64,000 nucleotides of DNA from Desulforamulus reducens MI-1 (GTDB lineage: Bacteria; Bacillota; Desulfotomaculia; Desulfotomaculales; Desulfotomaculaceae), in the NCBI RefSeq assembly GCF_000016165.1, contig NC_009253.1:2080332-2144331 (forward strand), read 5' to 3'. The position numbers and the translations under genes are program-made. The notes beneath the pieces were generated by a model, which saw only the letters and a program-made list of their open reading frames with translations, was not told where the DNA came from and ran no database searches. Positions 1 to 8,444 of the stretch are shown here, in pieces (position 1 is the first letter of the stretch; the number at the start of each line of letters is the position of its first letter).

Positions 1-863
1 TTTTTAAGGACTTTAGGAATAGCCACTGCTGGACCCAATCCCATTACTGTAGGTTCTATTCCCTCACTGCAAATGTTGACTAATCTTAAAAGCGGCTTGA
101 TACCCAATTCCCTTGCTTTCTCCTTAGACATTAGGATAGTTGCTGCTGCTCCATCATTGATACCAGAAGCATTGGCGGCGGTAACTGTTCCTCCTTTTTT
201 AAAAACCGGGGGTAATTTACTCATTGCTTCAAGATTGGCATCAGCTATTAAATGCTCATCTTTTTCAAAATAAGTTACCTGTCCTTTTTTTCCTTTAAGC
301 TCTACCGGCACTACCTCTCGTTTAAAAGTTCCCTCTTCAACTGCTTTGCTGGCACGTTGGTGACTAATAAGGGCCAGTTGGTCACATTCATCGCGGGTAA
401 TTCCATATTTTTCGGCAACATTTTCTGCGGTTATGGCCATATGAGCACCCGTAAAAGGGCAGAATAAAGCATCACGAATCAGGCCATCCTCAACAGTTTG
501 TGCATTCATCCTGTAACCCATCCTTGCATTTGGGAGCAAATAAGGAACGTTGGTCATACTTTCTGTACCTACCACCAAAGCAATGTCTGTATTACCAAGC
601 ATGATATTATGAGCGGCAATTTCAAGGGCCCGCATACCAGAGGTACAATTTTGGTTAACATTAACTGCACTACTCTTAACATCTAGTCCGCAGGCCATTC
701 CTACCCATCGTGCTGGCAACGAGCCTTGCATATGAGGATAAACCTGCCCCAGGGTAATTTCATCAACCATGGATGGATCAATTCCTGCCCGCTTGATGGC
801 TTCCTTCCCTACAGTAATATCAACTCCCATATTGCACCACAGTTCCTAACCCCTTAAATCCAT
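1..863 (-). pseudogene. Decayed acetyl-CoA acetyltransferase (thiolase), N-terminally damaged; 3' end outside window
   Basis: The minus strand reads as a thiolase-family protein from about 830 down to the left edge. The acylated cysteine lies in NQNCTSGMRAL, and the loop regions TESMTNVPYLL and GPAVAIPKVLKK are recognisable. The 5' end is broken. A good ribosome site (AGGAGGT) precedes an ATG at 863, but an in-frame TAG follows after five codons, and the usual thiolase N-terminal strand with the VRTP motif is absent. A neighbouring frame holds a short piece (GFKGLGTV) that fits the missing segment, which suggests a deletion plus frameshift. The protein would condense or cleave acyl-CoA in fatty-acid or butyrate-type metabolism. 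Only the part inside the window can be judged, so the state of the 3' end is unknown. Confidence 0.75.
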
Positions 864-1171
864 TACTCATACCTCCTGTTTTTTGTAGTAATTACTTCTA
901 CAAGTAGCTTTTAATAGCAAAAATCTCTCACTTTCTATAACGCAACTAATGTGCCAGAATATTAAGATATATAAAACCTTTATTTTTCTGGGTTTAACAA
1001 AGAACAGCATACCTATGTAATGTTTTAATATTTGTTTATTGGCCACAAGAACGGTAAATTTGGCAAGAAATATAATTACGGTTTTTAGAAAATATTGGGG
1101 CACTAAGTTTTTTGGGGCAAATTTTTGGCCATATTTCTATAGCTTTTTAATTATGTACCTCAATTAAGTGT

Positions 1172-1202
1172 AAAAAAAGAAAAAGGACCACTTGGTGGTC
1201 CT
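1172..1202 (-). terminator. Intrinsic terminator-like hairpin
   Basis: A perfect inverted repeat (AGGACCAC-TTG-GTGGTCCT, 1184-1202) is followed on the minus strand by a U-rich run. No gene ends immediately upstream on that strand except the small peptide gene at 1328-1459, which has its own closer hairpin. Confidence 0.55.
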
Positions 1203-1279
1203 CAGACTTTCAAGAAACGGGCTCTTTATTAGTATACCGAATGAAACATATTTATTAAACCTTTTAAATAACAAGTTCT

Positions 1280-1314
1280 AAATAAAAACACAGCATTTTG
1301 CTGTGTTTTTATTT
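1280..1314. terminator. Bidirectional intrinsic terminator
   Basis: The stem AAATAAAAACACAGC pairs with GCTGTGTTTTTATTT around a short loop. It has T-runs on both sides and lies 14 bp after the stop of the small peptide gene at 1328-1459. The 11-bp motif ATTTAGACTAA occurs twice in tandem just to the right (from 1311 and 1326). Confidence 0.7.
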
Positions 1315-1327
1315 AGACTAATTTTAT

Positions 1328-1459
1328 TTAGACTAATAGGTTTTTATGCCTTAACAAAGTATCTATAATAGCATTGCTATCCAGTGTTACATTGGGAACT
1401 ACCCATAGGGCCAAAGCCACAATAGCCATTGACAACACTGTAATTATTATCTTTCTCAA
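1328..1459 (-). CDS. Small hydrophobic or secreted-type peptide, 43 aa, TTG start
   Basis: This is too short to be recognised by family. Translation from TTG at 1459 gives RKIIITVLSMAIVALAL followed by WVVPNVTLDSNAIIDTLL. The peptide therefore has a basic N-terminus, one hydrophobic segment (about residues 3-20) and a short polar tail. A GAGGAAGGG ribosome site lies about 11 nt upstream. An extended -10 element (TGTTATAAT) sits at 1512-1520 and an intrinsic terminator follows the stop, so it looks like a complete small transcription unit. It could be a membrane peptide or the precursor of an exported signal peptide. A shorter start (ATG, 33 aa) is possible. The function is unknown. Confidence 0.5.
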   Translation of the reverse strand: MRKIIITVLSMAIVALALWVVPNVTLDSNAIIDTLLRHKNLLV

Positions 1460-1511
1460 CTTTTAGTCATCCCTTCCTCATTTTGTCTAAGTTAGTTCCA
1501 TTAAGTTTAAT

Positions 1512-1520
1512 ATTATAACA
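1512..1520 (-). promoter_or_regulatory. Extended -10 promoter element for the 43-aa peptide gene
   Basis: The minus strand reads TGTTATAAT, a consensus TATAAT with the TGn extension. No good -35 is visible. It lies about 55 bp upstream of the TTG start at 1459. Confidence 0.4.
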
Positions 1521-1557
1521 AAAACCTTATGTCATTTCCGCTAACCTGAAGTTTATA

Positions 1558-1598
1558 CAAGTTATAAAATTTTGTAAACATTTTATAACTTGTTTTTT
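1558..1598 (+). terminator. AT-rich intrinsic terminator-like hairpin
   Basis: The 12-bp perfect stem CAAGTTATAAAA / TTTTATAACTTG (1558-1569 with 1581-1592) has an 11-nt loop and a T-run on the plus strand. No plus-strand gene is seen directly upstream. Confidence 0.5.
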
Positions 1599-1675
1599 AT
1601 GATTTCTAGCGTCCAGATGACATGTATAAGATCCTATGACTTGGAGAATTTTATCTTAATACTTATAGAATGTGG

Positions 1676-1780
1676 GTGATTAAATTGTTAAAAATGGGAA
1701 CCGTATTCTATGCACTGATTATTGGCTTTATCCTCCTGTTTCTGTTTGCCCTTGCAGCAACAAAAATAAAAATACGCTAA
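1676..1780 (+). CDS. Single-span membrane peptide, 34 aa
   Basis: A GTG start at 1676 (alternatives TTG 1685, ATG 1694) gives a peptide with one strongly hydrophobic helix (YALIIGFILLFLFALAA) and a basic C-terminal tail (TKIKIR). The ribosome site is weak. The charge layout fits a membrane peptide with its C-terminus in the cytoplasm. It sits between a terminator-like hairpin and the decayed TPP enzyme. No family is recognised, and chance coding cannot be excluded. Confidence 0.35.
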   Translation: MIKLLKMGTVFYALIIGFILLFLFALAATKIKIR

Positions 1781-1809
1781 GCAGGGGCTTCATTCACTAC
1801 TATATTCAA

Positions 1810-2975
1810 TTAGTTTATTTTAGTCCCCGGAACCATAGTATCACTACTAATCACATCAATAATCGCTGGTTTCCTAAAAGATAACACACTTGTAAATACT
1901 TGCTCCAACTGATCGCATTTTTCTACCCGATACCCTACTCCACCACAGGACTTTGCAAACAAAGCAAAATCAGGGTTAAGCAAATCAACTCCCTGTGGGT
2001 ATTAAATTGCCAGTGAGCATTCTATTCTTTTCTTCAATTAAACCTCCATTGTTAACAATAATAATAACAATAGGCATATTGTATTTTACAGCAGTTGTAA
2101 AGTCTGCCAACAACATGCCAACACCACCATCGCCAACCAGTGCCACAACTTGTCGGGAAGGTTTTGCAATCTTGCATGCTAGGGCGGCTGGCAGCCCAAA
2201 ACCCATCGTCCTCCATTTTCCAGATAGAATAATCCTCTGTTCCTTTGGCACGAAATCCCTGCCGAACCAAATGGTATGATCTCCTGTATCAAGGCAAACA
2301 ACAGCATTATCTTCTAGGGACTTAGACATGGCACTGGCAATCTTAGCAGGTGGTACAGGTTGACCTTGACCAGAGGCCTCCTTATAAACCTGTGTATGCC
2401 AAGCAACATGGGCTTTTTTTATCCTTTCACGCCAGCCCTCACGATTCTTTTGGGTCAATCTGGAACTAATTTGCGGTAATATTTCAGTAGCATTGCCAAC
2501 TATACCATAGTCCACTTGACTTCCCAAACCCACATTGGCCGGAATGGTATCCAATTCAATAACGGGAATATGTTTGGGAGTATAATCGTCGGGCCACCAA
2601 TTCACCCCAATTCGAAAGCAAATATCTGCTTCTTTCAATATGCTTTCGACATAGGCGTTTCCGGCATGCCCCAGACCACCCACGGCCAAAGGATGGTCAC
2701 CGGAAATGACGCCCATACCTCCTAATGTATGCAATACTCCCGCTCCCCATTTCTCAGCCAGTTCTAAAATCTCATTTCTCCGGTTAATTTAGCATAGGCC
2801 GAGGCGCCATCAGTGAAGCCGTTTCCTCATGTCTTACAGCATAGTATTTGATCGTATTTTGTCTGGCCAAGGCATCTAACAGATAGAATATACCATCCCC
2901 CACAACACCAAAAACATTTTTCACACCCCATGCCACCAATTAATCTACCATAACCTAGGCAACTGTTCTAGACAT
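1810..2975 (-). pseudogene. Decayed thiamine-diphosphate enzyme (pyruvate oxidase / acetolactate-synthase type)
   Basis: The remnant begins with AGGAGGT and ATG at 2975. It reads MSRTVA-stop-VMVD-stop-LVAWGVKNVFGVVGDG, a typical TPP-enzyme N-terminus with two in-frame stops. After EETASLM it shifts frame through SAYAKLTG. It then resumes in another frame at NEILELAEKWGAG, skipping roughly 150-170 residues of the usual ~550. The central and C-terminal parts (2734 to 1985) are intact, with the TPP/Mg motif GDGGVGMLLADF...NNGG. A one-base G insertion at GGGAGTTGAT (about 1990) shifts the last ~60 codons, which end KPAIIDVISSDT. At least four lesions make function very unlikely. The intact enzyme would probably have decarboxylated pyruvate. 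Confidence 0.88.
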
Positions 2976-3113
2976 TCGTCAACCTCCTATGGATTTTGAC
3001 TTTAGTCTTACCAATCATATCTTACCCATTCAAAACTTTATAGCAATGTAGTTTCACACTGGGCCTGACCATTCCATATAGTAAATCATCAACTTAAAAG
3101 GAGGTCTGGTCTT

Positions 3114-3197
3114 ATGTCTCGTACAGCACTATACATTTGTCTTGGATTTTTGATTTTTTTAATTTTAATTGTTTTGCTGCTATTTCTCTTTTTTTAA
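3114..3197 (+). CDS. Hydrophobic membrane peptide, 27 aa
   Basis: A strong ribosome site (AAAAGGAGG, 8 nt spacing) precedes ATG at 3114. The peptide is MSRTALYICLG followed by an almost unbroken Leu/Ile/Phe stretch to the end, so nearly all of it would lie in the membrane. A hairpin with imperfect AAACC(A)CGC / GCGGTTT pairing and a T-run follows at about 3199-3238. It resembles the class of tiny sporulation or toxin-like membrane peptides only in general character. No family assignment is made. Confidence 0.5.
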   Translation: MSRTALYICLGFLIFLILIVLLLFLFF

Positions 3198-3240
3198 GGA
3201 AACCACGCAAAACATAAACCTCCTTTATGGCGGTTTTATT

Positions 3241-3349
3241 TGCAAATCAGAAAGTATAAAATTTTCCGACTTGCATAAGGGCAACTAAGGCTTACACCGT
3301 CGCCTAAAGGCTCTCGTGCCCTATAGGGTATGGCGTAAGCCAAGTTTTT
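3241..3349 (-). repeat. Dispersed structured repeat, copy A
   Basis: This ~110-bp element recurs at 21291-21386, 46794-46899, 37556-37633 (partial) and 48174-48250 (degenerate). Read on the minus strand it starts CTTGGCTTACGCC, contains the palindrome CCCTATAGGG and the small hairpin GCCTTTAGGC, and closes with GGTGTAAGCC. A second hairpin (GCAAGTCGGAAA / TTTCTGATTTGC) follows. It starts immediately after the stop of the SDR gene and could end its transcript. Confidence 0.85.
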
Positions 3350-3350
3350 T

Positions 3351-4286
3351 CTATAGCAAAGTCCCTTGGTACCAACTGATGGTATCCATAATCCCCTTTT
3401 CCAATGATACCTTAGGTTGCCAGTTTAGAACCTGTCGTGCCAGTTGTGTATCCACACAATAGGCAAACTGTTCCCCCTGTGCATAGGGCCTTTCACCAAT
3501 TCGTAAAAGCTCGGTGCGTCCTAGCGAGGTGGCAACGGTCATTGCCACCTCCTTCAGCGGATAGGATTGACCCATGCCAATATTCAATATCCCACCCCTT
3601 GCCCTTGGGGTATTGGCTGCCAGCCATAATGCCTCTACCACGTCGTTTACATGAATAAAATCCCTATACTGCTCGCCGCCAGTCATGGCAAAGGGCTGCT
3701 CCAATAATAAACTCTTTATTAACTGACTCAAAAAAAATTGTTCTCCCTGCCCTGGTCCGTAAACCAGGGCCAGCCTTAAAGTAACCACCGGCAACTTGAA
3801 ATAGTTATAGCAAAGACAACCTAAGGCCGTGGCAGCAGCCTTTGCTGTGCCGTAGGCAGAGGTCGGGTACAATGCCTGGTGTTCCCGGTACGGTGTAGGC
3901 CCCCTCCCGTATTCGGCAACACTCCCTACCAATATAACAGACTGGCAATTTACACCCTGCAAGGAACGTAGAAGGTTCATGGTCCCCAATAAGTTGATTT
4001 CATAGGCCTGTAACACATCTCTCCAGGAATGTCCATTAGGTCTTAACCCCGCTAGGTGGCACACAATTTCTGGTTGAAAGTATTGAACCACAGCTTTCAT
4101 CTGGTCATAATCAAGAATATTTGCCTGTAAGAATTCTTCATGGTCATTTTTTAAAGTTCCCACGAGTTTACTCTTGCGAAGTACACCTACCTGCATATTC
4201 TCCTTACATAAACGACTAACCAGATGGGTTCCTATAAAACCACTGGCCCCCGTCACTAGAACTCTCTTTTTTACTCCCAATTTCAT
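3351..4286 (-). CDS. NAD(P)-dependent sugar-nucleotide epimerase/dehydratase (extended SDR)
   Basis: A 311-aa extended short-chain dehydrogenase/reductase. The N-terminal Rossmann motif is GASGFIGTH (residues ~13-21), the NAD-site motif is HLAGLRP, and the active-site Ser and Tyr-x-x-x-Lys lie in SVAEYG and SAYGTAK. The late motif RDFIHVNDVVEA is typical of NDP-sugar epimerases. It is the last gene of a minus-strand operon with RfbG, RfbF and a GT2. The likely substrate is therefore the CDP-4-keto-6-deoxyhexose made by RfbG, which it would reduce or epimerise. The exact product cannot be read from sequence. The start at 4286 has AAGGA 7 nt upstream. Confidence 0.85.
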   Translation of the reverse strand: MKLGVKKRVLVTGASGFIGTHLVSRLCKENMQVGVLRKSKLVGTLKNDHEEFLQANILDYDQMKAVVQYFQPEIVCHLAGLRPNGHSWRDVLQAYEINLLGTMNLLRSLQGVNCQSVILVGSVAEYGRGPTPYREHQALYPTSAYGTAKAAATALGCLCYNYFKLPVVTLRLALVYGPGQGEQFFLSQLIKSLLLEQPFAMTGGEQYRDFIHVNDVVEALWLAANTPRARGGILNIGMGQSYPLKEVAMTVATSLGRTELLRIGERPYAQGEQFAYCVDTQLARQVLNWQPKVSLEKGIMDTISWYQGTLL

Positions 4287-4328
4287 TCACGTCCTTGGAA
4301 AACCCCTTATGCCCCCGACAAAACCACG

Positions 4329-5324
4329 TCACTCCATGGTATACTTGACTGGTCTTCGATCCATCAGAAACTTGCGGTACCATTCGATGGTAACGGACAG
4401 CCCCTTAGTCAGGTCCCACCGGGTATGCCAATTTAATCGTTCTTTGGCCTTGCTACTATCACTATATTGGTGAAGTATTTCCCCGTTCATATGTTTCCTA
4501 ATTTCCGGCACGAACTCCTTACCCGCTATCCTTATTATTTCTTGCACAATTTCCAGTACTTGATAGGGCTGCTGAGGTGCAAAATTAAAGGCCTCACCCA
4601 TAACATTGGAACGATGCAGATTTTTTGCCAGAGTTAGGTAGGCATCCACAGCATCTTCTACATAGAGGTATTCCCGGAGGGGGCTGCCATCACTACGCAG
4701 TACAGGCGGTCGACCTTCCAGCACCGCCTTGATGGTCCCTGGAATGATGCGATTAAAATTCAAGTCCCCCCCACCGTATACATTGGCCAATCTGGTTATG
4801 GCAACAGGTAGTCTATAAGTATGATAATAACTCTGGGCAAGCAAATCGGTGCAGGATTTAGAGACATCATAGGGGTGTTTTCCCCTTAAAGGTTGATCTT
4901 CTCTATAGGGTAACTCTTTACTGTCACCATATGCCTTATCGCTGGAAGCAACCACAACCCTTTCAACGGTGGGAGACAGTCGGCAGGCCTCTAGAACTAT
5001 CCAAGTCCCTCTCAAATTTGATTCAAAAGTTGACAAAGGTGACCGGTTGGCAATGGTAACAATGGTTTGGGCAGCCAGATGAAACACCGTATCAATTTCA
5101 TACTCTGCCATAACCCTGCTCATAAATAGAAAATCGGTAATATCACCATGGGCAACAACCATCCTGTTGATGGTCTGTTCCTGCAGTAGATTTCCGTAGC
5201 CCAAACGATCCCGAACAATCCCTACCACATTAGCCCCTTCATCAACTAGCCTGCGAGTCAACCAACTGCCAATTATTCCTGAGCATCCGGTTATCAGCAC
5301 ATTTTTATTTTGCCAAAGATTCAT
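4329..5324 (-). CDS. rfbG: CDP-glucose 4,6-dehydratase-like SDR
   Basis: Converts CDP-glucose to CDP-4-keto-6-deoxyglucose with bound NAD, the first committed step to CDP-linked deoxyhexoses. The Rossmann motif is GCSGIIGSWL, followed by HLAAQTIV, the catalytic stretch SSDKAYGDSKELPY, and YDVSKSCTDLLAQSY with the YxxxK pair. These stretches are characteristic of RfbG-type enzymes. The ATG at 5324 (MNLWQNK) is chosen because TGGGAGG lies 9 nt before it. An upstream in-frame start would overlap the ribosome site. It overlaps the rfbF end by 20 bp. No RfbH (3-dehydrase) is present nearby, so the pathway here differs from the classic abequose/tyvelose route. Confidence 0.85.
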   Translation of the reverse strand: MNLWQNKNVLITGCSGIIGSWLTRRLVDEGANVVGIVRDRLGYGNLLQEQTINRMVVAHGDITDFLFMSRVMAEYEIDTVFHLAAQTIVTIANRSPLSTFESNLRGTWIVLEACRLSPTVERVVVASSDKAYGDSKELPYREDQPLRGKHPYDVSKSCTDLLAQSYYHTYRLPVAITRLANVYGGGDLNFNRIIPGTIKAVLEGRPPVLRSDGSPLREYLYVEDAVDAYLTLAKNLHRSNVMGEAFNFAPQQPYQVLEIVQEIIRIAGKEFVPEIRKHMNGEILHQYSDSSKAKERLNWHTRWDLTKGLSVTIEWYRKFLMDRRPVKYTME

Positions 5325-6102
5325 TTTTCCAAACCTCCCAGGGAGCATGCCCTACCTGCCAAAGTTTATTTAGCTGCTCCATATCTCGGTATGTGTCCAT
5401 ACAATGCCAAAAACCTCTGTGTTTAAATACTTTTAATTGACTATCCATGGTTAAATGTTCCAAGGGTTCCCGCTCTAAAACACAATCATCCTGATTAGTT
5501 AGATAGTTAAAGATTTCTCGACGAAAGACAAAAAAACCACCATTTATCCAACCACGGGTAACCTGTGTTTTTTCACTAAAGGTTTTAACAGTATCCCCTT
5601 GCACAGCCAATTCACCAAACCGAGATAAAGGCCGAACTCCTGTTACCGTGGCTAAGCAACCATGGGACCTGTGAAAATGATATAGTTCAGCTAAATCAAC
5701 ATTACAAAGACCGTCACCGTAGGTGACCATAAAATCCGCTGCATCACCAATATATTTTTCTATTCTTTTTAACCTACAACCAGTCATGGCCTCAATTCCT
5801 GTATCGGCCAGGGTTACCTGCCAGTCCAAATCCTGTTTCCTATGTATTTGTATTTCCGAACGTGAGTCAAAACTGATTGTTAGGTCATTATTCATTAAAT
5901 CGTATTGAATAAAGTATTGTTTAATCATTTCACCTAAATACCCCAGACACAAAATAAAATCTTTGAAACCGTAATGGGAATAATATTTCATGATATGCCA
6001 AAGTATTGGTTTTTTCCCCACGGTTACCAGTGGCTTCGGTCTGAAAGCCGTTTCTTCTTTAAGCCGGGTCCCTTTTCCCCCACATAAAATCACTACTTTC
6101 AT
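5305..6102 (-). CDS. rfbF: Glucose-1-phosphate cytidylyltransferase
   Basis: Makes CDP-glucose from CTP and glucose-1-phosphate. The nucleotidyltransferase signature is VVILCGGKGTRLKEET at the N-terminus, with the downstream KP of FRPKPLV. The sugar-binding part has VTYGDGLCNVD (metal/nucleotide Asp) and INGGFFVF. At 265 aa it matches the usual ~257-aa RfbF. The ATG at 6102 is preferred over an in-frame GTG at 6111, because the AGAGGTG ribosome site covers that GTG. It overlaps the upstream GT2 gene by 44 bp and rfbG by 20 bp, so translation is probably coupled. Confidence 0.93.
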   Translation of the reverse strand: MKVVILCGGKGTRLKEETAFRPKPLVTVGKKPILWHIMKYYSHYGFKDFILCLGYLGEMIKQYFIQYDLMNNDLTISFDSRSEIQIHRKQDLDWQVTLADTGIEAMTGCRLKRIEKYIGDAADFMVTYGDGLCNVDLAELYHFHRSHGCLATVTGVRPLSRFGELAVQGDTVKTFSEKTQVTRGWINGGFFVFRREIFNYLTNQDDCVLEREPLEHLTMDSQLKVFKHRGFWHCMDTYRDMEQLNKLWQVGHAPWEVWKNESLAK

Positions 6103-6805
6103 AAAAGACACCTCTTTTACGGTAGAAAGCCATATTCTTGATAAACTCCCACACCGTTCTTATTCGAACACTGGAATGACCACCCATACGACGGTGAAAT
6201 GCTACCGGAACTTCTCCTATGGAAAAATTTAAGTATTGGGATTTTAGTATAACTTCCGCATCCAAAAACCAATCCTTTGCACAAAGATTTAATTGTTCGT
6301 AACATGTACGACTCATGATTTTGGGTGATCCATTGATATCCCCAACATTTACCTTAAATGTATATACAAATGCTCGATTAAATATGTGTGATGTCAATTT
6401 CCGAATTGGGCCATCCTCCCGCTGGCATCGATTAACCTTGCAAAGGTGATATTTCCCCTCTAGTAAAGTATTGAAAACCTTTGAAACATCAGAGGGATCA
6501 ATCTGACCATCTCCCCCCATGAAGCCCAGGTAATCACCACAGGCCCAGCGTAGACCGTTGATGATTCCCCAGCCATAACCATGATTTATGGATACTGTAA
6601 TTACTTTGATACCAGAATTCCTCTTAGCTAAGTCATCCAAAAGCCATCCGGTCTTGTCTGTTGAACCATTATTAACCAAAATTAATTCATATTTGATTTG
6701 TTCTTTTTCTAACACTTGTTGAAGTTCCAGTACCACCCTTTCAACATTTTCTTCTTCGTTATAAAAGGGAATAATCATAGATAATTTGGGATGATAGGTA
6801 ATCAT
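6059..6805 (-). CDS. Family 2 glycosyltransferase
   Basis: A 248-aa GT2 of the DPM/undecaprenyl-phosphate transferase type. It has SMIIPFYNEEENV at the N-terminus, the nucleotide-binding LVNNGSTDKT, and the metal site GGDGQIDP in place of the common DADLQ. No C-terminal transmembrane pair is visible, so it is probably cytoplasmic or peripheral. It is the first gene of the operon with rfbF-rfbG-SDR. A GGAG ribosome site lies 10 nt before the ATG. It probably moves a sugar to a lipid or polymer acceptor in cell-surface glycan synthesis. The acceptor is not inferable. Confidence 0.82.
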   Translation of the reverse strand: MITYHPKLSMIIPFYNEEENVERVVLELQQVLEKEQIKYELILVNNGSTDKTGWLLDDLAKRNSGIKVITVSINHGYGWGIINGLRWACGDYLGFMGGDGQIDPSDVSKVFNTLLEGKYHLCKVNRCQREDGPIRKLTSHIFNRAFVYTFKVNVGDINGSPKIMSRTCYEQLNLCAKDWFLDAEVILKSQYLNFSIGEVPVAFHRRMGGHSSVRIRTVWEFIKNMAFYRKRGVFYESSDFMWGKRDPA

Positions 6806-6907
6806 AGGGTTGCTCCTTTATCTCACTATTTTCCCAATAGAGTTTGACCAACATTTTTCAGTTCTATACTGGTTATACTAGCAAATATATGAAAAATAAA
6901 ACCATGG

Positions 6908-8323
6908 GTGATTCCTTTGACAAATTCCCTTGGATCTTTAGGCTGGAAAACCTTCTTTCTATGGCTTGTCCTTCTAATACCAGGTATTGTCGGTTTTTTA
7001 AAAGGACAAGGCTTCAATGATTTATACAAGAACTACTGGGGACAACTTTTACCGTCAGCAAATCTGCATGTAACCGAGGCAGTTGTCCTCATCTTTATTT
7101 TTGTCCCAGTGTTTCTTCTATATTGGCGGGCCATCAAAATCAGCCGAAGGTCCCGTCTGGTTGAGGTAACAGCATGGACCACCCTTTTTACTGTGACACT
7201 TATGCTCCTCTTCCCCTTTGCCTGTGATGATATCTATTACTATATTGCCAGCGGTCAACTACAGGCTACTTATGAAATGAATCCCTATTTTAAAACCGCC
7301 CATCAAGTTAGCCATTGGTCTATGGACCCCTTTCTCCGTACCACAGGGTGGGGCTTTTTATTAAGCCCCTATGGACCAATTTGGAATATGACTTCCTCCT
7401 TGTTAGTAGTATCGGCCAACGATCAATTTTGGCTTGCCGTGGGACTTTTTAAAGCTTTTGCGGGCTTACTGCACATGATCAATTTCTTTCTAATAGGTTT
7501 TATTGCCAAGCAGCTTGACCTACACCCTAGCCAGGCCATGACGATCTATGGTTGGAATCCCCTTATACTATTTGAATTACCCGGCCATGCCCATAACGAT
7601 GTTCTTTTACTATTATTTTTAATTATTGCCTTTGTTTGTCTGGCAACAAAGTGGAAGCTTTTGGCCCTTCCTTTTTTAACCCTGTCCGCCATGGTCAAAT
7701 ATACCTCTGTTTTGCTAGGTCCTCTTATCATGCTATGGTTACTTCACAAAAAAAAATATCTTCCTTTGGTGTTTGGTACTTTTCTATCCATATTGCTAAT
7801 ACCCTTGGTGTGGATTCCCTATTGGAATGGTTTAGACACTTTGGAGGGTTTATTTCGACAAATAAACTTTTATTCCATTAAATCGCTGCACTATTTATTG
7901 CTGAATAGTCTGCCCCAATGGTTTCCTCATATGTTAAAGACCCAGGCCTTTCTATTAAGCTCTTGGGTAATGCTGGTACTTTTTGGTATAACCTATTTTC
8001 TTTTATTATTTTTCCTTTGGCGACAAAAAAAACAATTAGATATAATTGGACTAGCCCGCTTTGGGTGCATTGCATTTCTTTTATATCTCTTTTTTGTTAA
8101 TAAATGGTTTCAACCCTGGTATTTTAGCTGGATGATCCCTTTAGTGGCCCTAACCCGTTGGCCCTGCGCAATATCCTTAACGGCACTATTATTATCCTGC
8201 ACAGCAGAATTATCACGTGTACCACAATTACTTTTTGAAAATAACGGATTTCTGGTACAGGTGTTAACCGTTATCATTATCTGGTTACCGTTGGTTACTT
8301 ACAGACAAATTAAAAATTTCTAG
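6908..8323 (+). CDS. Polytopic membrane protein, probable GT-C family glycosyltransferase
   Basis: A 471-aa protein with about 11-13 predicted membrane spans. A large early loop carries an acidic pair next to aromatics (ACDDIYYYIASGQ), and a later span holds GHAHNDVLLLL. Both features resemble polyprenyl-phosphate-mannose or glucose dependent GT-C enzymes. Transcribed away from the CDP-sugar operon, it may add the sugar on the outer face of the membrane. The start is uncertain: GTG at 6908 is the first possible after an in-frame stop, and a TTG at 6917 has a better-spaced GGGTGAT. No adjacent terminator is obvious, only an 8-bp inverted repeat at about 8313-8340. Confidence 0.7.
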   Translation: MIPLTNSLGSLGWKTFFLWLVLLIPGIVGFLKGQGFNDLYKNYWGQLLPSANLHVTEAVVLIFIFVPVFLLYWRAIKISRRSRLVEVTAWTTLFTVTLMLLFPFACDDIYYYIASGQLQATYEMNPYFKTAHQVSHWSMDPFLRTTGWGFLLSPYGPIWNMTSSLLVVSANDQFWLAVGLFKAFAGLLHMINFFLIGFIAKQLDLHPSQAMTIYGWNPLILFELPGHAHNDVLLLLFLIIAFVCLATKWKLLALPFLTLSAMVKYTSVLLGPLIMLWLLHKKKYLPLVFGTFLSILLIPLVWIPYWNGLDTLEGLFRQINFYSIKSLHYLLLNSLPQWFPHMLKTQAFLLSSWVMLVLFGITYFLLLFFLWRQKKQLDIIGLARFGCIAFLLYLFFVNKWFQPWYFSWMIPLVALTRWPCAISLTALLLSCTAELSRVPQLLFENNGFLVQVLTVIIIWLPLVTYRQIKNF

Positions 8324-8444
8324 GGATAGGCCATAGAAATTAAAACAAATTAGCGTAATTTATTTTTAAAAAAGATTCTTAGAAGGAATTAGTCACCTAC
8401 AGTCGAATATGTACTTAACATGTAAAAAATGGAAGGTGACCTTT

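Noticed and set aside
867-1103. 78-aa open frame on the minus strand
   Set aside because: AT-rich, odd composition, no ribosome site; looks like a chance frame.
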